Source of the DNA: Datisca glomerata
Taxonomy: Eukaryota; Streptophyta; Magnoliopsida; Cucurbitales; Datiscaceae
NCBI GenBank assembly: GCA_003255025.1
Contig: QANY01002420.1
Location: 868,001 to 932,000, forward strand
Direction: 5' to 3'
Length of the DNA stretch: 64,000 nucleotides
The position numbers were made by a program, and so were the translations under genes. Below the pieces are notes generated by a model. The model was not told the DNA's origin. It made no database searches and was given only the letters and a program-made list of their open reading frames with translations. Shown here piece after piece: positions 21,501-32,871 of the stretch (positions within the stretch are counted from its first letter, which is position 1; every line of letters begins with the position of its first letter).

Positions 21501-24500
21501 TAATTCTTACATATGTTACTTTCACTTTTATAAATTTCTGACCTGGACGTTTTAATTCAAGGTTGTTGCAACTGTGGCATTTGGCATGGGGCTCGACAAG
21601 AGAGATGTTGGAGCTGTAAGGAAAAAGTTTGAATTGAAATGCACTATTATGCACAAGATGCACTGATAATAGTGAATCTCATAGAATGTCCTATACCAAA
21701 CTTGTGGAGATGCTCCAAACAAAACTATAACTTAAAAGAAAATTTGGTGACTTTTGTTGTATTAATTAGTTTTATGACTAGAGTGTTGTATGAAAAATAT
21801 GGGTTCAATTTCAATAAACAGATTTTGGACGTATATGGATACCTCCACTAGGTCTATGGACATTCCCTATCACCTGATGGATTCCTTAGTTGCATTCAGA
21901 TAAACTCACAAGTATATACACACAAACAATATCACTAGCCACCTTGTTGATGTAGTCTTGCATTCCGATACGCAAACATACCTAATTGAACAAAATACCA
22001 AAGTCCGTAAGTGAAATTGTTTCAGGTGATTCATTACAGCTTGCCAGAAAGCTTGGAGGAGTATGTTCAAGTGAGTTCGCTTCTGAACTATTAGTCATTT
22101 GCAACTTGCAAGATGCTATGAATGTTAGAGAGTGACCTAAATCAATGAAGAATCATTTATTTAGGAAATGGGCCGTGCTGGACGTGATGGGAGGTTGTCT
22201 TATTGTCATCTTTTTTTCGACGATGATACATTTTTCAAGCTTCGGAGTCTAATGCACAGGTTGCTCAATATTATTTTTAGCTGCTATTGACAATATTTCA
22301 ATATAAGGTTTCTCTGAATTCTATTGATTCACAGTTTTTGTAATCAGTGATGGAGTAGATGAATATGCTGTAAACAAATTCCTTTGTCAAGTTTTTTATG
22401 ACAAGTGTATACGTGGAAGGATGTGTTCATTAGTCAAGGAATCTGCATCTCACAAATTGGATATGAAAGAACAGGTCTTTCCTTTCCCCTATTTCCACTA
22501 ATTTTATGATTTTTTTCTTCCTTAGAAATGACCAGTGCATGGTAATTGACAAAACTTGTTCTGTAGCTTTATGGACCACATTCTTTTTATCCTTTTTTGT
22601 GTTGTATTTGTTGGATGACAATAAGCAATGTTATTTGTATCTTGAAGTGAGCCTTTGGTGGAAAGAACATTGCTTGTAGCTTCGCTCTTGATAGTTTTGC
22701 AGGTGTGACTTTCCCATGAAGGGGTAAAGATGGTTGTGCTAAAGGAAGCATACCCGGATTGAAGATATCTGATTTTAAGGATTAGTTACCTATTCTTGGA
22801 ATTGTTTTACTGTTTCATACCTTCCAATTTCCCAAAATAATTTTTTCTTCCAGTTCCAGCTGGAACCGAAATAAACTCTCGATCGTATTAAAGTTCCTAA
22901 TATGATACGCAGATATTTTGCATTTAACACAGTCTGCTGTAGTGGAAGAAGATTGAACATTTAATAATGTCTCTCTTACTTTTCTTAATCCCATGGCTTA
23001 AAAAAGTCCATCTGCCAAATTTCATCGAACGTTTATATGATATAATCTGACATAACTTGCACCTTTTTGTCTTTGGTAGGTGATGCTCACTCTTTTAACG
23101 CAGTTGGAATTGGGTGAAGTGCAATACTTACGTTTGCTTCCACAGTCCAATGTAACCTGCACTTTGAACTTCCATAAGGTTGGTATCAAAGTGGTTCCTA
23201 TAAGCATGTAATTGATACTTTGAAAAGCTTGCTTGCATACTACATTCTTCATGACAGATGATTGATTCCCCAGAAGTGCTTCCTTGACATCATTAAAACT
23301 TGTGAACAAAATATTGGGGTGGGGGGGTGGGTGGGGGGGATTGTACATTGCTTAATCATCATGCTTATTCTTAGTCCTCATTGTGATATAATGACAGTGA
23401 ATATATTTACTTAAATAAAACTTTTTGGGTGAAATGTGTCCGTTAAACATCATGGCAGCATAGTTTATTTCCTAGACGAATCATCTTTAGATGCCTAATA
23501 ATTCTGGTATTATGCAATGCTCAGACTTCACCACTTCTGCTGGGTGAGAAGGATATTATTGTAGCAGAAATTTTGAAGAAGTGAGTACTGAGTTTTAATA
23601 ACTGAAATTAATTGATGGTATCTGCACCATGAGTTCCTGGATGATCAAGTTAGATCTATTGTTTTTCAGGTCTGAAACTAAACAAGGGCAATACGTTTTT
23701 GACATACCTGCAGTGGTCAACAGCATTGGGATTACGGCTATTGATCTGTCAACTCATTTGCAGAATCTTAGGGTATGTTTGGATCTTAGAAAATAATAGG
23801 GAATAGAATCATGACAGATTCTATCTCCATTGTTAGAGTCATAGGAGTATGATTAGGAAAATTGTCGTAGGAATGACTCATACTACTTTAAATATTCTTT
23901 CTTTTTTCTCATAATTCCTTTTACGTTTTCTCTCATTTTTCTCATAATTCCTTTTACGTTTTCTCTCATTTTTCTTTCCTTGATAATTTTCAAGGTTCAA
24001 ACATAGTCTTAAGGTTTGGATTGTTACAAATAAAAATATCCGATAACTTTTATTATGTTAAGAGGACTTCGTTAAAACAAGATTATTATTGATTATTTTC
24101 ACACCAGAAGATGGATACGCAGACGCTATCAGTGTTGTCAAAAGTGGTAAGCACACCTAAGCGCAAAGGCTGCCCTAGCGCCTAACCACAAATCGCCAGA
24201 TTAAGCGACGGCTTAATCGAAACTAAGCACCCTATATAAATGACTCTTTGAAAATCATATATCTGCATATATATCTACATTATGTATGTATATGTGTATA
24301 TGTATATGTAAGGTGTGTGTGTATTAATTTTCAATCTATAAGGAAAGATCACCACAATAAATCATAAAAAATTGAAAATCCTTCAAGATAAAAGCATCAG
24401 AGTCACAAAGTACTAAAAAGGAATTAGAGTCACTAGGACTTGATCTGATTCGTCTGAAGGAAGTCGTGAGGAAAAAAAAGGAGTAGCTCTCTTTTTCCAA

Positions 24501-27294
24501 GTTTAGTTGTTTAAAATTGAAATAAAATCTTTCTCCAATCAATATGGTGGATGTTCTATGTATTCCCTTTTGGAAAATATAGTACTGACCAGCGGTTGGA
24601 TTATGCCACCTCCAGGCTTTTTTCGAAATGTGATTCTACTTTATATCTGATAAATCAGTTCTATAATTTGATATTCTTGGATAATAAGAGCTATATAGGA
24701 AATTATGTTACTTCTTTCTTTGTTTTGTTTTGTAGTTTTGTTGCTAAATGTTTTGCTATATCTATCTTCAAACAAATAGCGAGACTCTCTTCTTTCTACA
24801 TGGCATTGTCTTAGGTGAAAGGAGAAATAACATATGAAGTGAAGGATCTAGCCTTTTGTTATACAATTATCGAAGTCCCTGGTGATTTTTGTTCCCTGTC
24901 AGCACATCTTACAAGATGGTTATCAGAGATTGAGACTTGCAAGGTGATTAGTTATAATTTCTTATATAACTAGCTAGTTGTCGAGTGTCTATTAATTTCT
25001 GAAGAAGATAAAGAGACCAGAGCTTAGTGACATGAAGCATCCATCTGAGATACATAATTTTTGCAAACCCCATCTTCAAGCTGTTTAGTTTAAGCATTTC
25101 AGAGTTAGTGTTAAAGTACCGGATTTTTGGCTCATCATAAAGTCCATAATTTTTTTGATCGGTAAAAGGTATATGTAGCAAAAGAAAATAACTAAGACTG
25201 CAAAAGAGAGATACCGACTGTCAAAAAAGTTGGTCTCTAAATGAGGATCTAAAGAGTAGATCCATAATTTACAAGTATACAAAAAAATGAACAAAAAAGT
25301 TTATTCACAGGATTAAGAGTCCCATCGAAGGCCCTTTTGTTCCTCTCATGCCAAATGGCACATAATGCCGAGAGGTATAATTTTTCCATATTTTCTTCTC
25401 CATCAAGCCTTATCCACTCGAACAAAATTTCTTTCACCGAGCCAGGCAAAGGCCACCGAAGCCCAACGGCATCCAATATTTCGTCCCACAAGCAAGAAGA
25501 AATGGTACAATGCAGGAACAAGTGATTGTTACTTTCTTCCTCGGTCTTGCACAGATAACATCTACTAGCCATATTGAAACCTCTCTTTTTTCAGATTATC
25601 GACGGTGAGGTTAGCTTCCCACGCTGAAGTACATCCCAAAATGCACATCTTGGAGGAGCATCGGTCTTCCAAATGTTCTTCTTCCCAGGGAAAGGGAGCT
25701 CCCTAGTAAGAGACAGCTTCTTGAAATAAGATTTCACCGAGAACACCCCATCCTTATTCCAGCTCCACCTGACTAAGTCCATGGAGTTAGGGTCTACCGA
25801 AGAGTTGTAGAGAATGGAGATGAAATGCTCATCATCAAGTGCTTATGTTTCATATGTTGTCGAATCAGTTCATTAGGATTATAGCAGTTTCGATCTTCCA
25901 ACCTTACCCACCCTTAATTAAAAGGGTGCTCCTCTACAAACATAATTATCATGTAGGCAACCAATAGGTGTTCTTCATTAGTGCTGATGACAAGGATACT
26001 AGTTTCTATTTCTTTTACTGAACCTGCAAATATTGTTTTTTTGGCTTTTCAACCAGGTAAGGAAATTGGACGCAATGTATAATACTGTGGTTTCTGCATT
26101 GAATATGTGTGAGAAGGAGAATGGATGCTGTGGCAACCAGCACACACCGTGCTTGCAAAGGAAGATCTTGAATTATTTTAATGAGGATAGTGATTTTCAT
26201 ATTCATAATAAGATTAGTCAAAGCAGGTGGGTTATCAATCTTTACTCCCTTCGACAGCGTAAGAGGAGAGCAAAATTGATATTTAATATTTTGAACCCTG
26301 AGTTCCCCCAGTCCCTTTAAGTTGAACAAGAAATTCTCTTGAATGCTTAATAAAGTATTGATCAAACTGATCCCACTTTTATTTTTGTGCAGCCCATTCT
26401 TGAGAGCCGATATAAAAGTGAGTAGCTACAAGTGTTTTGCAATTGTGTATTTAATTCAATTCTCGGTCGGAAGTATGAAATATCACTCTTATTGGCATAT
26501 TAGGTGTTCCTGCAAAACAACTCACAGGTGAAATTCACCCCCAGAGCCGTTGCAAGGATCATGCATGGCATTGCAAGCCCAGCTTATCCTTCTGCAACCT
26601 GGTCTAAAACTCATTTCTGGTAACTTTTAAGAATCTTATTCTCTCCAATAAAATGTGGTATTAATTGGAGTTATCAACAAAATTTGTCGTTAATGGAAAA
26701 CCAAATGAAACAAAGACTCTTTTATAGGACAAAATAATAAGACTTTTTAAGTTTAGCTTGCATTTGCTATACGCGAAACAAACTCTGTCAGAGTAGTGAC
26801 AAGGATTTGTGAAAGAAAGTTCTCTTATGCCTGTGTAAAACATTTCTCGGATATGCTTACCATTCATATTTCTCATGTCAAATTGATGTGTTACATATTA
26901 TACTCGTGGAAGGGAAGAGTTTTACCAATTTCTATATACCCTGCCATCTTTAATATGTAACACTTCATAGTTCTCCTTAACTATGAGAAAGTTTACTTTG
27001 AGATATAGGTTATATACTAAAGTATATCATATACTGCATCAACCTTGAAATAGTATTCTGAAGAGAAATGTTTTGGTATAAAATTTGAGTGTCCTAATGT
27101 GTTAAGATATGTAATCAGTAATCATTTGTCATAACCTTTTGCTTATGGTTTGTATTCTATTTGTACCATACACAAGCTAACTTCTTTTATGCCATGTCAA
27201 TTGCAGGGGACGGTATACACAGATAGACTTCCAAGCAGTGATGGAAGCAGCAAAGGCCGAACTCATAAATGTTGTCAGGAAGGATGTAATCTAG
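18584..27294 (+). CDS. RECQ5: RecQ-family ATP-dependent DNA helicase, plant RECQ5 type
   Basis: 3'-5' DNA helicase of genome maintenance, nuclear. Nineteen exons splice in one frame to 947 codons: 18584-19732, 19835-19888, 20125-20237, 20376-20588, 20705-20783, 21202-21255, 21359-21433, 21562-21615, 22026-22070, 22165-22259, 22348-22474, 23080-23178, 23525-23580, 23670-23772, 24815-24943, 26057-26226, 26393-26417, 26504-26619, 27207-27294. The N-terminus [18 protein letters not shown] and a basic, disordered first 300 residues match plant RECQ5. Helicase motifs: [14 protein letters not shown] (306 on), Walker A PTGAGKS (333-339), DEAH (431-434), TATAT (exon 4), GRAGRDG (615-621). The C-terminal [18 protein letters not shown] segment is also as in RECQ5. 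No HRDC domain is seen. Intron 4 uses a GC-AG pair; exon 17 is only 25 nt. The model is manual but every phase joins. Arabidopsis RECQ5 is, from memory, about 911 residues. Confidence 0.95.
19742..19761. repeat. CT-dinucleotide run just inside RECQ5 intron 1
   Basis: CTCTCTCTCTCTCTCTCTCT begins about ten bases after the exon 1 donor (GTATTTG). Reading on from exon 1 adds a false C-terminal tail with LSLSLS residues. Confidence 0.85.
23316..23339 (+). other. Putative G-quadruplex tract in RECQ5 intron 12
   Basis: Four G-runs (4, 7, 3 and 7 G) separated by single T residues, on the sense strand of the intron. This is the pattern expected of a very stable parallel quadruplex in DNA or pre-mRNA. 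Confidence 0.7.
23908..23973. repeat. Perfect 33-bp tandem duplication in RECQ5 intron 14
   Basis: The 33-bp unit beginning CTCATAATTCCTTTTACG is present twice back to back (23908-23940 and 23941-23973) without a difference, so it is recent. Confidence 0.9.
24125..24330. repeat. Possible transposon relic and TA/GT-rich tract in RECQ5 intron 14
   Basis: GTGTTGTCAAAAGTGGTAAG followed by AAGGC and GCGCC words resembles the end of a dispersed plant repeat. It is followed by a run rich in ATAT and GTGTAT (about 24255-24325). No boundaries could be fixed. Confidence 0.3.
25144..25826 (-). mobile_element. 5'-truncated L1-type LINE fragment in RECQ5 intron 15
   Basis: Antisense to the host gene. 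25782-25591 encodes [20 protein letters not shown] and [12 protein letters not shown]; 25572-25249 encodes [19 protein letters not shown] and [20 protein letters not shown]. This is the zf-RVT C-terminal domain of plant LINE reverse transcriptases. The element ends in a short A-run on its own strand (TTTTTTT at about 25149-25155). It is flanked by a 14-bp duplication that matches at 13 of 14 positions: GCTCATCATAAAGT (25130-25143) and GCTCATCATCAAGT (25827-25840), the mark of target-primed insertion. Only the last part of the second ORF is present, so it is dead. Confidence 0.88.
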
Positions 27295-28560
27295 CTCTTT
27301 ACATTCACCAAGTTGTCTTCTATGGTATACAAAACTCCCCAGGTCTTGACGGTAATACAACTATGACTGACTGCTTGATAATCATCATGATTACTTCCTT
27401 TTTCATATGAGTTTGATCAAGGAGAACTAGATGCTCCATTTTCTTCATGACAGAGCTGTGATGTTCAGATAAGGTAAAGCCAATCATACGAAAAAGAAAG
27501 GTGGTGTGAATCATTCGGGATGTCTTTACTCGGATATGGACCTCTCATAGTCAGGCTCTGTCAAATAGTGCACCTTGTAACTCATGAAAATAATCGATGT
27601 AATTTATACTAACTGTGCTTAGATTTCATTATATTAAATTGAATAGAAACGATACTAAGTCAGCATTCTATCTTACCTAAACTGAAATATCAAATATGTA
27701 GACAAGAAGAATGTTTATTTTCTTGAGTAAAGAACTTGATGAGGAGATTAACCTCTCGAGATTACTAATATATGTCACTAATTATAGTAATCTTCTTTTC
27801 CTCATGTAATTAGTTTGGTGCTACAAACAGTGATGTGTCCAAATTCTTTGTAACTTCCTAACCGAAGCTATAAATATTATCGGTATTTTTGTACATGTAT
27901 TATTCCGTGTCTTATTACTTTGAGCCTTGAGGTAGTTTATATCCAAAATGAGAATGCTGGATATATATGTTCCAATTTCCAAGTATGCTTGGAAATTTTC
28001 TTCCAAGTATTGAAAATGAGAGATGGGATTAAGGAAGATAGAGAAGCAAGAACTTGAATTATGATAAGAAATCTCTCCAAGGATTCCGTTTTAATCTTGA
28101 TGGTTGATTAGGCATTGCTTCACGTATAACACATCTAGTATCTACAAACAAAATATGTAAATTGATTGAAGATTATTTATAAGGGATTGAGTATGTTTTT
28201 TATGTATGGCTTCATGTAATGTAATGTAAGTATCTTTCTTTGATAATTATGTATGGCTTCATTTAATGTAATGTAAGTATCTTTCTTTGATAATATATGT
28301 AAACTAGCATATTATGAAGGAAAGAAAATGTAGTAAATTATAGGGAAGTAAATGGATTAATTAGCAGATAATACAAATCAATTTAGATTTTCTTCTTTAT
28401 ATTACAACAAAATTGAACTAAAATCATTTATTGTTTTTTCTCTTTTTAATTTAATATTTCATATAAAATGATTTAAGAGGGAAATAACATCACAAAAAAC
28501 CATATCTTGTTGAGAAGAAAAAATAGATTAGTCCTAAGAGTATATTCCAGACATCTAGAC
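27295..28560. other. RECQ5 3' flank and intergenic region
   Basis: The helicase 3' untranslated region probably reaches to roughly 27.6 kb, where AATTTATACT and ATTATATTAAATTGAAT stretches occur, but no poly(A) site can be fixed by eye. The rest is AT-rich with one tandem duplication (28201-28294). No gene seen. Confidence 0.4.
28201..28294. repeat. 47-bp tandem duplication
   Basis: The unit beginning TATGTATGGCTTCAT occurs at 28201-28247 and 28248-28294 with one difference (CATGTAATG versus CATTTAATG). Confidence 0.9.
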
Positions 28561-28838
28561 CAACTTATATGGGGGCATATTCAGTTGAAACAGAACGTCT
28601 AGATAGAGAGAGAGAGCGGAGACCGTTGGTTAAGTAAGAACACGGAAGAAGCTACCAAAGCTTTCTTCTCTCCAGTCTTTTCCCCATTTTACAAACAAAA
28701 ACCCATTGCAGATTTTCGATTCTCTCTTCGTTCTTCCTCTCTTTTTACCCAATCGCATCTTTTCCTTCTACCCGTATCTGGATTTATGTTTCATAAAGGA
28801 ATTGAAACCAGCAATTGATTTGTTTTAGCTTTCGTTAA

Positions 28839-28856
28839 ATGGTAAAGGATGGATGA
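28839..28856 (+). other. Short upstream ORF overlapping the DUF212 start
   Basis: ATG GTA AAG GAT GGA TGA encodes five codons. It ends inside the first three codons of the main frame (28849), one frame away. This could lower initiation at the main ATG or favour reinitiation. Functional use is inference. Confidence 0.4.
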
Positions 28857-31051
28857 TTTGACAGCTTCATCTAGCTCGTTGATCCATAGAGCTGCTTCTA
28901 CGACGATGGCGTCCTCCTCCTCTTCTTCTTCTACTTCAATCTTTACGAATTACCCTCTCCTTTCTGCTCTCGTCGCCTTCGCAATTGCCCAGTCCATCAA
29001 GTTCTTCACCGCCTGGTAATTTACTCTGCATCTCCTTTAAATTTCGGGTTTGTAGAAATTCGGTAATTCGGATCTGACTACTACCTTGTTCTCTTCCATT
29101 TCGCGCTACGTAATTGAAATTTGACTTTTCTTCCCTTCCGTAATTGTTTCCTAAGTTGCGCTGATCATGTTCTGGACTCAGTTTTTGGCATTTCTTTTCA
29201 GAATTGGAAAGATGAATAGGCTATTCTCGCTTAAAGGAACTGTCTATAGTTCGCATTCGTGCAACTTTTGCATAATTTCGCTTGGCATAGAATCATAGAT
29301 CTTATTAATGAATTTGAACGTTTTTAATGATTATTAGTCAGGTCAATTGAAGTTCTAATTTTCTTTCCAACGTTTATTTGAAGTCTTATACCCGTCTATC
29401 AGTCCATGAACAAATTCTTCTGGTACCTGGAAATTTTAGATGTAGTCAAGTATAAAGTTCCATTTCCATCTACGGCCCCGCGCGCGCACACACACTCTCT
29501 ATACGAAGTTGCATTCTTAGACACGTTAAAGACTCCCGTAGTTTAAGCTATAGATATAATGTGCGAAATATAAAATTCTCATTCATGGGTGAGAGTTCGG
29601 ATTTGAGCTTGATGAGAATTACATTTCACTAAAGCGAATGCTACTCTGAAATTTATCAACTTATGGTTTGAATTTTTTGAAGTTAAAATTTATTCGGTCG
29701 AAATAATTTTCTAGAACCACTCACATTTGCTTCTGTTGCACATACTCTCGTTGGTGAAGCTTAGTCCTGTTAAGTAATTTGATCAGTTCAACTTTGAAAT
29801 CTTAAACTCTCACAAATGTTTAGGTATAAGGAAAGACGATGGGACCTCAAGCAACTAATCGGATCTGGTGGGATGCCGTCATCTCATTCCGCTACCGTTA
29901 CTGCTCTTGCTGTGGCCATTGGATTCCAAGAAGGATTTGGAGGATCAATCTTTGCAATTGCCTTGGTCTTAGCATGTGTTGTATGATCTCTTTTTATATT
30001 TTCTCATCAAGATTTTTAAACAAAAAGCTCAATAACCTCATTTGGCTAAACACTCTCTCACACTTATCACTCCACGCAACCTATTATTAGTTCTTTTTCT
30101 TTTCCGTGAAAGAAAAGTTTCATATACGTTGTAATTTATGATTATCTAATCAATGCCAAAAGTAAGGAGATTTGTGAAAAATATCATGGCAGGTAATGTA
30201 CGACGCAACTGGTGTAAGGCTACAGGCTGGACGGCAAGCAGAGGTTTGGTGCTTCTTTGTTCCTTCTTTTCATCAGCACATCTGAGCATCTCATTTCATC
30301 TTTACTATTGATAAAATGCTTACTTGGTATATTTCATATATTCACTGTGGGTAACTTTCTCTATGTATTCCAATTGCATAATATGTTAGGTTTTGAATCA
30401 AATTGTATATGAACTTCCTGCTGAGCATCCTCTAGCTGAGAGCAGACCATTGCGTGAACTTCTTGGTCACACCCCTCCTCAGGTTTGCATTTAAACTATT
30501 CGAAGTTAACCTATTACTGTATTTTGGTTGTACAAATTAGAATATTGTGCCTGTGTTTATCTTCTATTTCCTTCTCTTTTGTCTTGGTTGATTGAAGCAG
30601 ACATAGATTATGACATCCGATCGAATATCACTTATTGTTCAACGTCATTTCATATAAAAAGAGACCATTTTGAAGGATGTAGACATTTTAGATATTCTTT
30701 GAACACCTACCGAAAAGAGTGTGTTAGACTTATTTCATTTTTCACTTGACACATGAGATATCCACCATTTTTGGCAGAGTCAAGTGAAAAAATTTTAACC
30801 ATCATTTCTTATGTTGTTAAGAAATTTCTTTGACTGAAACGAGTTAGAAAACTAAGGCTGGTAACTCACTGTCAACGCGTACGTGTAGAAAATCTAAGAT
30901 GTCATTGTTTCACCTCAGCAAATCTATTTTTATTTCAATTTCTTTTATAATATTCCCGTCTTCTGAACCACAGGTTATAGCTGGAGGGTTGCTTGGAGTT
31001 GTTACTGCTTGCATGGGGTATATGATCATTCTGGTTACCAGTCGAACGTGA
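28849..31051 (+). CDS. DUF212 family protein (acid phosphatase/vanadium-dependent haloperoxidase-related)
   Basis: Five exons join to 181 codons: 28849-29015, 29824-29980, 30193-30243, 30390-30482, 30974-31051. The N-terminus has a serine-rich lead (ASSSSSSSTSIF), then a hydrophobic helix LLSALVAFAIAQSIKFF, a cytosol-type charged stretch YKERRWDLKQLIGSGGMPSS, helices near GFGGSIFAIALVLACVVMY, and a last helix GGLLGVVTACMGYMIILV. The motifs GSGGMPSSHSATVTALA and MYDATGVRLQAGRQAEVLNQ are diagnostic for DUF212/PF02681 (bacterial YuiD-like). The SHS motif resembles the PAP2 phosphatase signature, but no enzyme activity is established for plant members. ATG 28849 is chosen because it is the first in frame; a second at 28906 is possible. 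The gene is convergent with the FAD monooxygenase gene. Confidence 0.93.
29479..29495. repeat. CG/CA alternating tract in DUF212 intron 1
   Basis: CGCGCGCGCACACACAC is alternating purine-pyrimidine, of the kind that can adopt Z-DNA. It stands out in AT-rich surroundings. Confidence 0.6.
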
Positions 31052-31394
31052 CTCTCAAGTAGATACAAAACAAGTTATCTGATTGTCTAGCCGGCCAAAA
31101 CCTTTTGCCGGTGCATAGAATTCAGCTCATAGATCCGTTTGATAATGAAGCCCTTGTTAATATGACCTGCATTTAAACACTCCTTAAAAACAGTGGCATA
31201 TTAGATATGATTGTTTGATTGATTGCAGCATTTGGTACATTATTACTGTTAACCATTTTGCTGCAAGAATACTTGCAATGCCATCTTAATTCATTTCCCA
31301 AAAAACAAATGGTGTTACATCGACAAATACTAGATTGAGTCGGCTTTGATCTCTGTCAAGTTTCAAACTATTATAAGTGTATATATAAAAAAAC

Positions 31395-32561
31395 GGCTAT
31401 AGGCTGTTTAAAAAAAGGTTAAATTCTAACCTATTGGTAATTTATAGCCATGAACTTTCAGATGAGTGTCTTTACTCGTGAACTTTCAAAATAGGCAAGT
31501 TTCATTTTCGTCCATTTTTAATGCCTTATCCAGTCTACGTTAGGCATTTTTAACAAAAGACAATCCATACCAATATACTCACATATAGGTAATTTACACC
31601 TATAAAGTTTAAAATAAGTAAGATATCTCTATAAAGTTTCGAAATATGTATAATAAATCATACTTCATCTGAAATTCAGTAGGTTGGATGGATCTAACTC
31701 AATTGTTTTTTAACCCAACATTAGGAATAGAAATTAGATTTAGGGGTGTTCACGGTTTGGTTCGGTCGATTTTTAATGAAAAACAGAATTAGTGAATACT
31801 AAAAGAACCGAACCGAATCATGAGTTTCGGTTTGGTTCGGTTCGGTTTGGTTCGGTTCGGTTCGGTTTGGTATTATTAATTAAAAATAATTTTTATGAAA
31901 AAACAAATATAAAATTAAAGTTTTGCTTTGGTTCGGTTTTATAAGAAATTATATATAAAAAAATTAAAAAATATAAATTTAAAGTTTCGGTTCGGTTCGA
32001 AAACCACCAAAATTTTAGTTACGAACTAAAACTTCGATTCAGTAATTTTTCCGAACCGCACATACATAAAGAACCGACCTAACCGATCATTTTTTGTTCG
32101 GTTCCACCAGTTCAGTTTGGTTTTGAACACCCCTAATTTAAACGCACATTAGGAATAAAAAAAATTAAGCCTACTCTGTTTGATTTTTAACTCCTTCAGA
32201 AGGATCCAACTCCATTTTCAGTCTGGTTAGAGAGATTTTCGGTTGGATTTATTATTCCTCATGTGGGATTAAAAAAATCGAGTTGGATCACTCTAACAAA
32301 GTTGAAAATTAGATGGAGTAGGGTATTAACCTATTTCGAAACTTTATGAAGTAATTATACTCATTTTAAATTTGATGGTGTAAATTACTTGTAAGTGAAG
32401 TTTAGGAGTATGAATTGAATTTTACTATTTTTTTTGGTTAAAAATGCCAAATGAAGATTGTGCGAAGCGTTAAACGGAGAAAGTTCATGGAGTAAAAAGT
32501 TGCCTGTTTGTGAAAGTTTATGGTATGATTTGAATTTAACCCAAAAAAAGCAGCTATAGCC
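31395..32561. mobile_element. Fold-back element with long inverted repeats, split by a nested MITE
   Basis: The left arm (about 31395-31670) and right arm (about 32330-32561) are inverted copies. Outer GGCTATAG/CTATAGCC ends are followed by GGTTAAATTC, TGAACTTTC, GGCATTTTTAAC, GTAATTTACACC and ATAAAGTTTCGAAATA in matching order. The arms enclose a spacer that itself holds a 391-bp MITE (31743-32133). There is no coding content. It sits between the 3' ends of the DUF212 and FAD monooxygenase genes. No target duplication was recognised. Confidence 0.72.
31743..32133. mobile_element. MITE with GGGGTGTTCA inverted ends and TA duplication
   Basis: Perfect 10-bp terminal inverted repeats GGGGTGTTCA (31743) and TGAACACCCC (to 32133), flanked by TA on both sides. 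The interior is full of GGTTCGGTT and AACCGAACC words in inverse order. A TA duplication suggests a Tc1/mariner (Stowaway-like) origin, though other classes also use this end motif. It has the same family traits as 16801-17240. Confidence 0.8.
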
Positions 32562-32871
32562 ATGTACAGAGCAATGCCTTTGCCAAAATGTGGATGGAAT
32601 TGGTTTATGACTTTTTAATCAAATCCCCGGACTTGAAATAGTTACTTTCAGGTCTGCTGAACAATAAAGAATACTATAAACTTAACTTAAGAATTATTAA
32701 ATTATTTGTAGTATTATAGAGAGAGGGAGGGAGGGAGGAAGACGATTTGTATTATTGAGATGAAAGCTGTTGAATTTAAATAATATGATAACTCACTTTC
32801 ATTGTTTATGAACTAAAAAATCTAATCACATCGTGATACCACAAAACTAGGAAGAATTCCTGCCTATTGTA

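Noticed and set aside
29839..30090. Open frame on the + strand overlapping DUF212 exon 2
   Set aside because: Wrong frame of a clearly recognisable exon and runs into intron 2.
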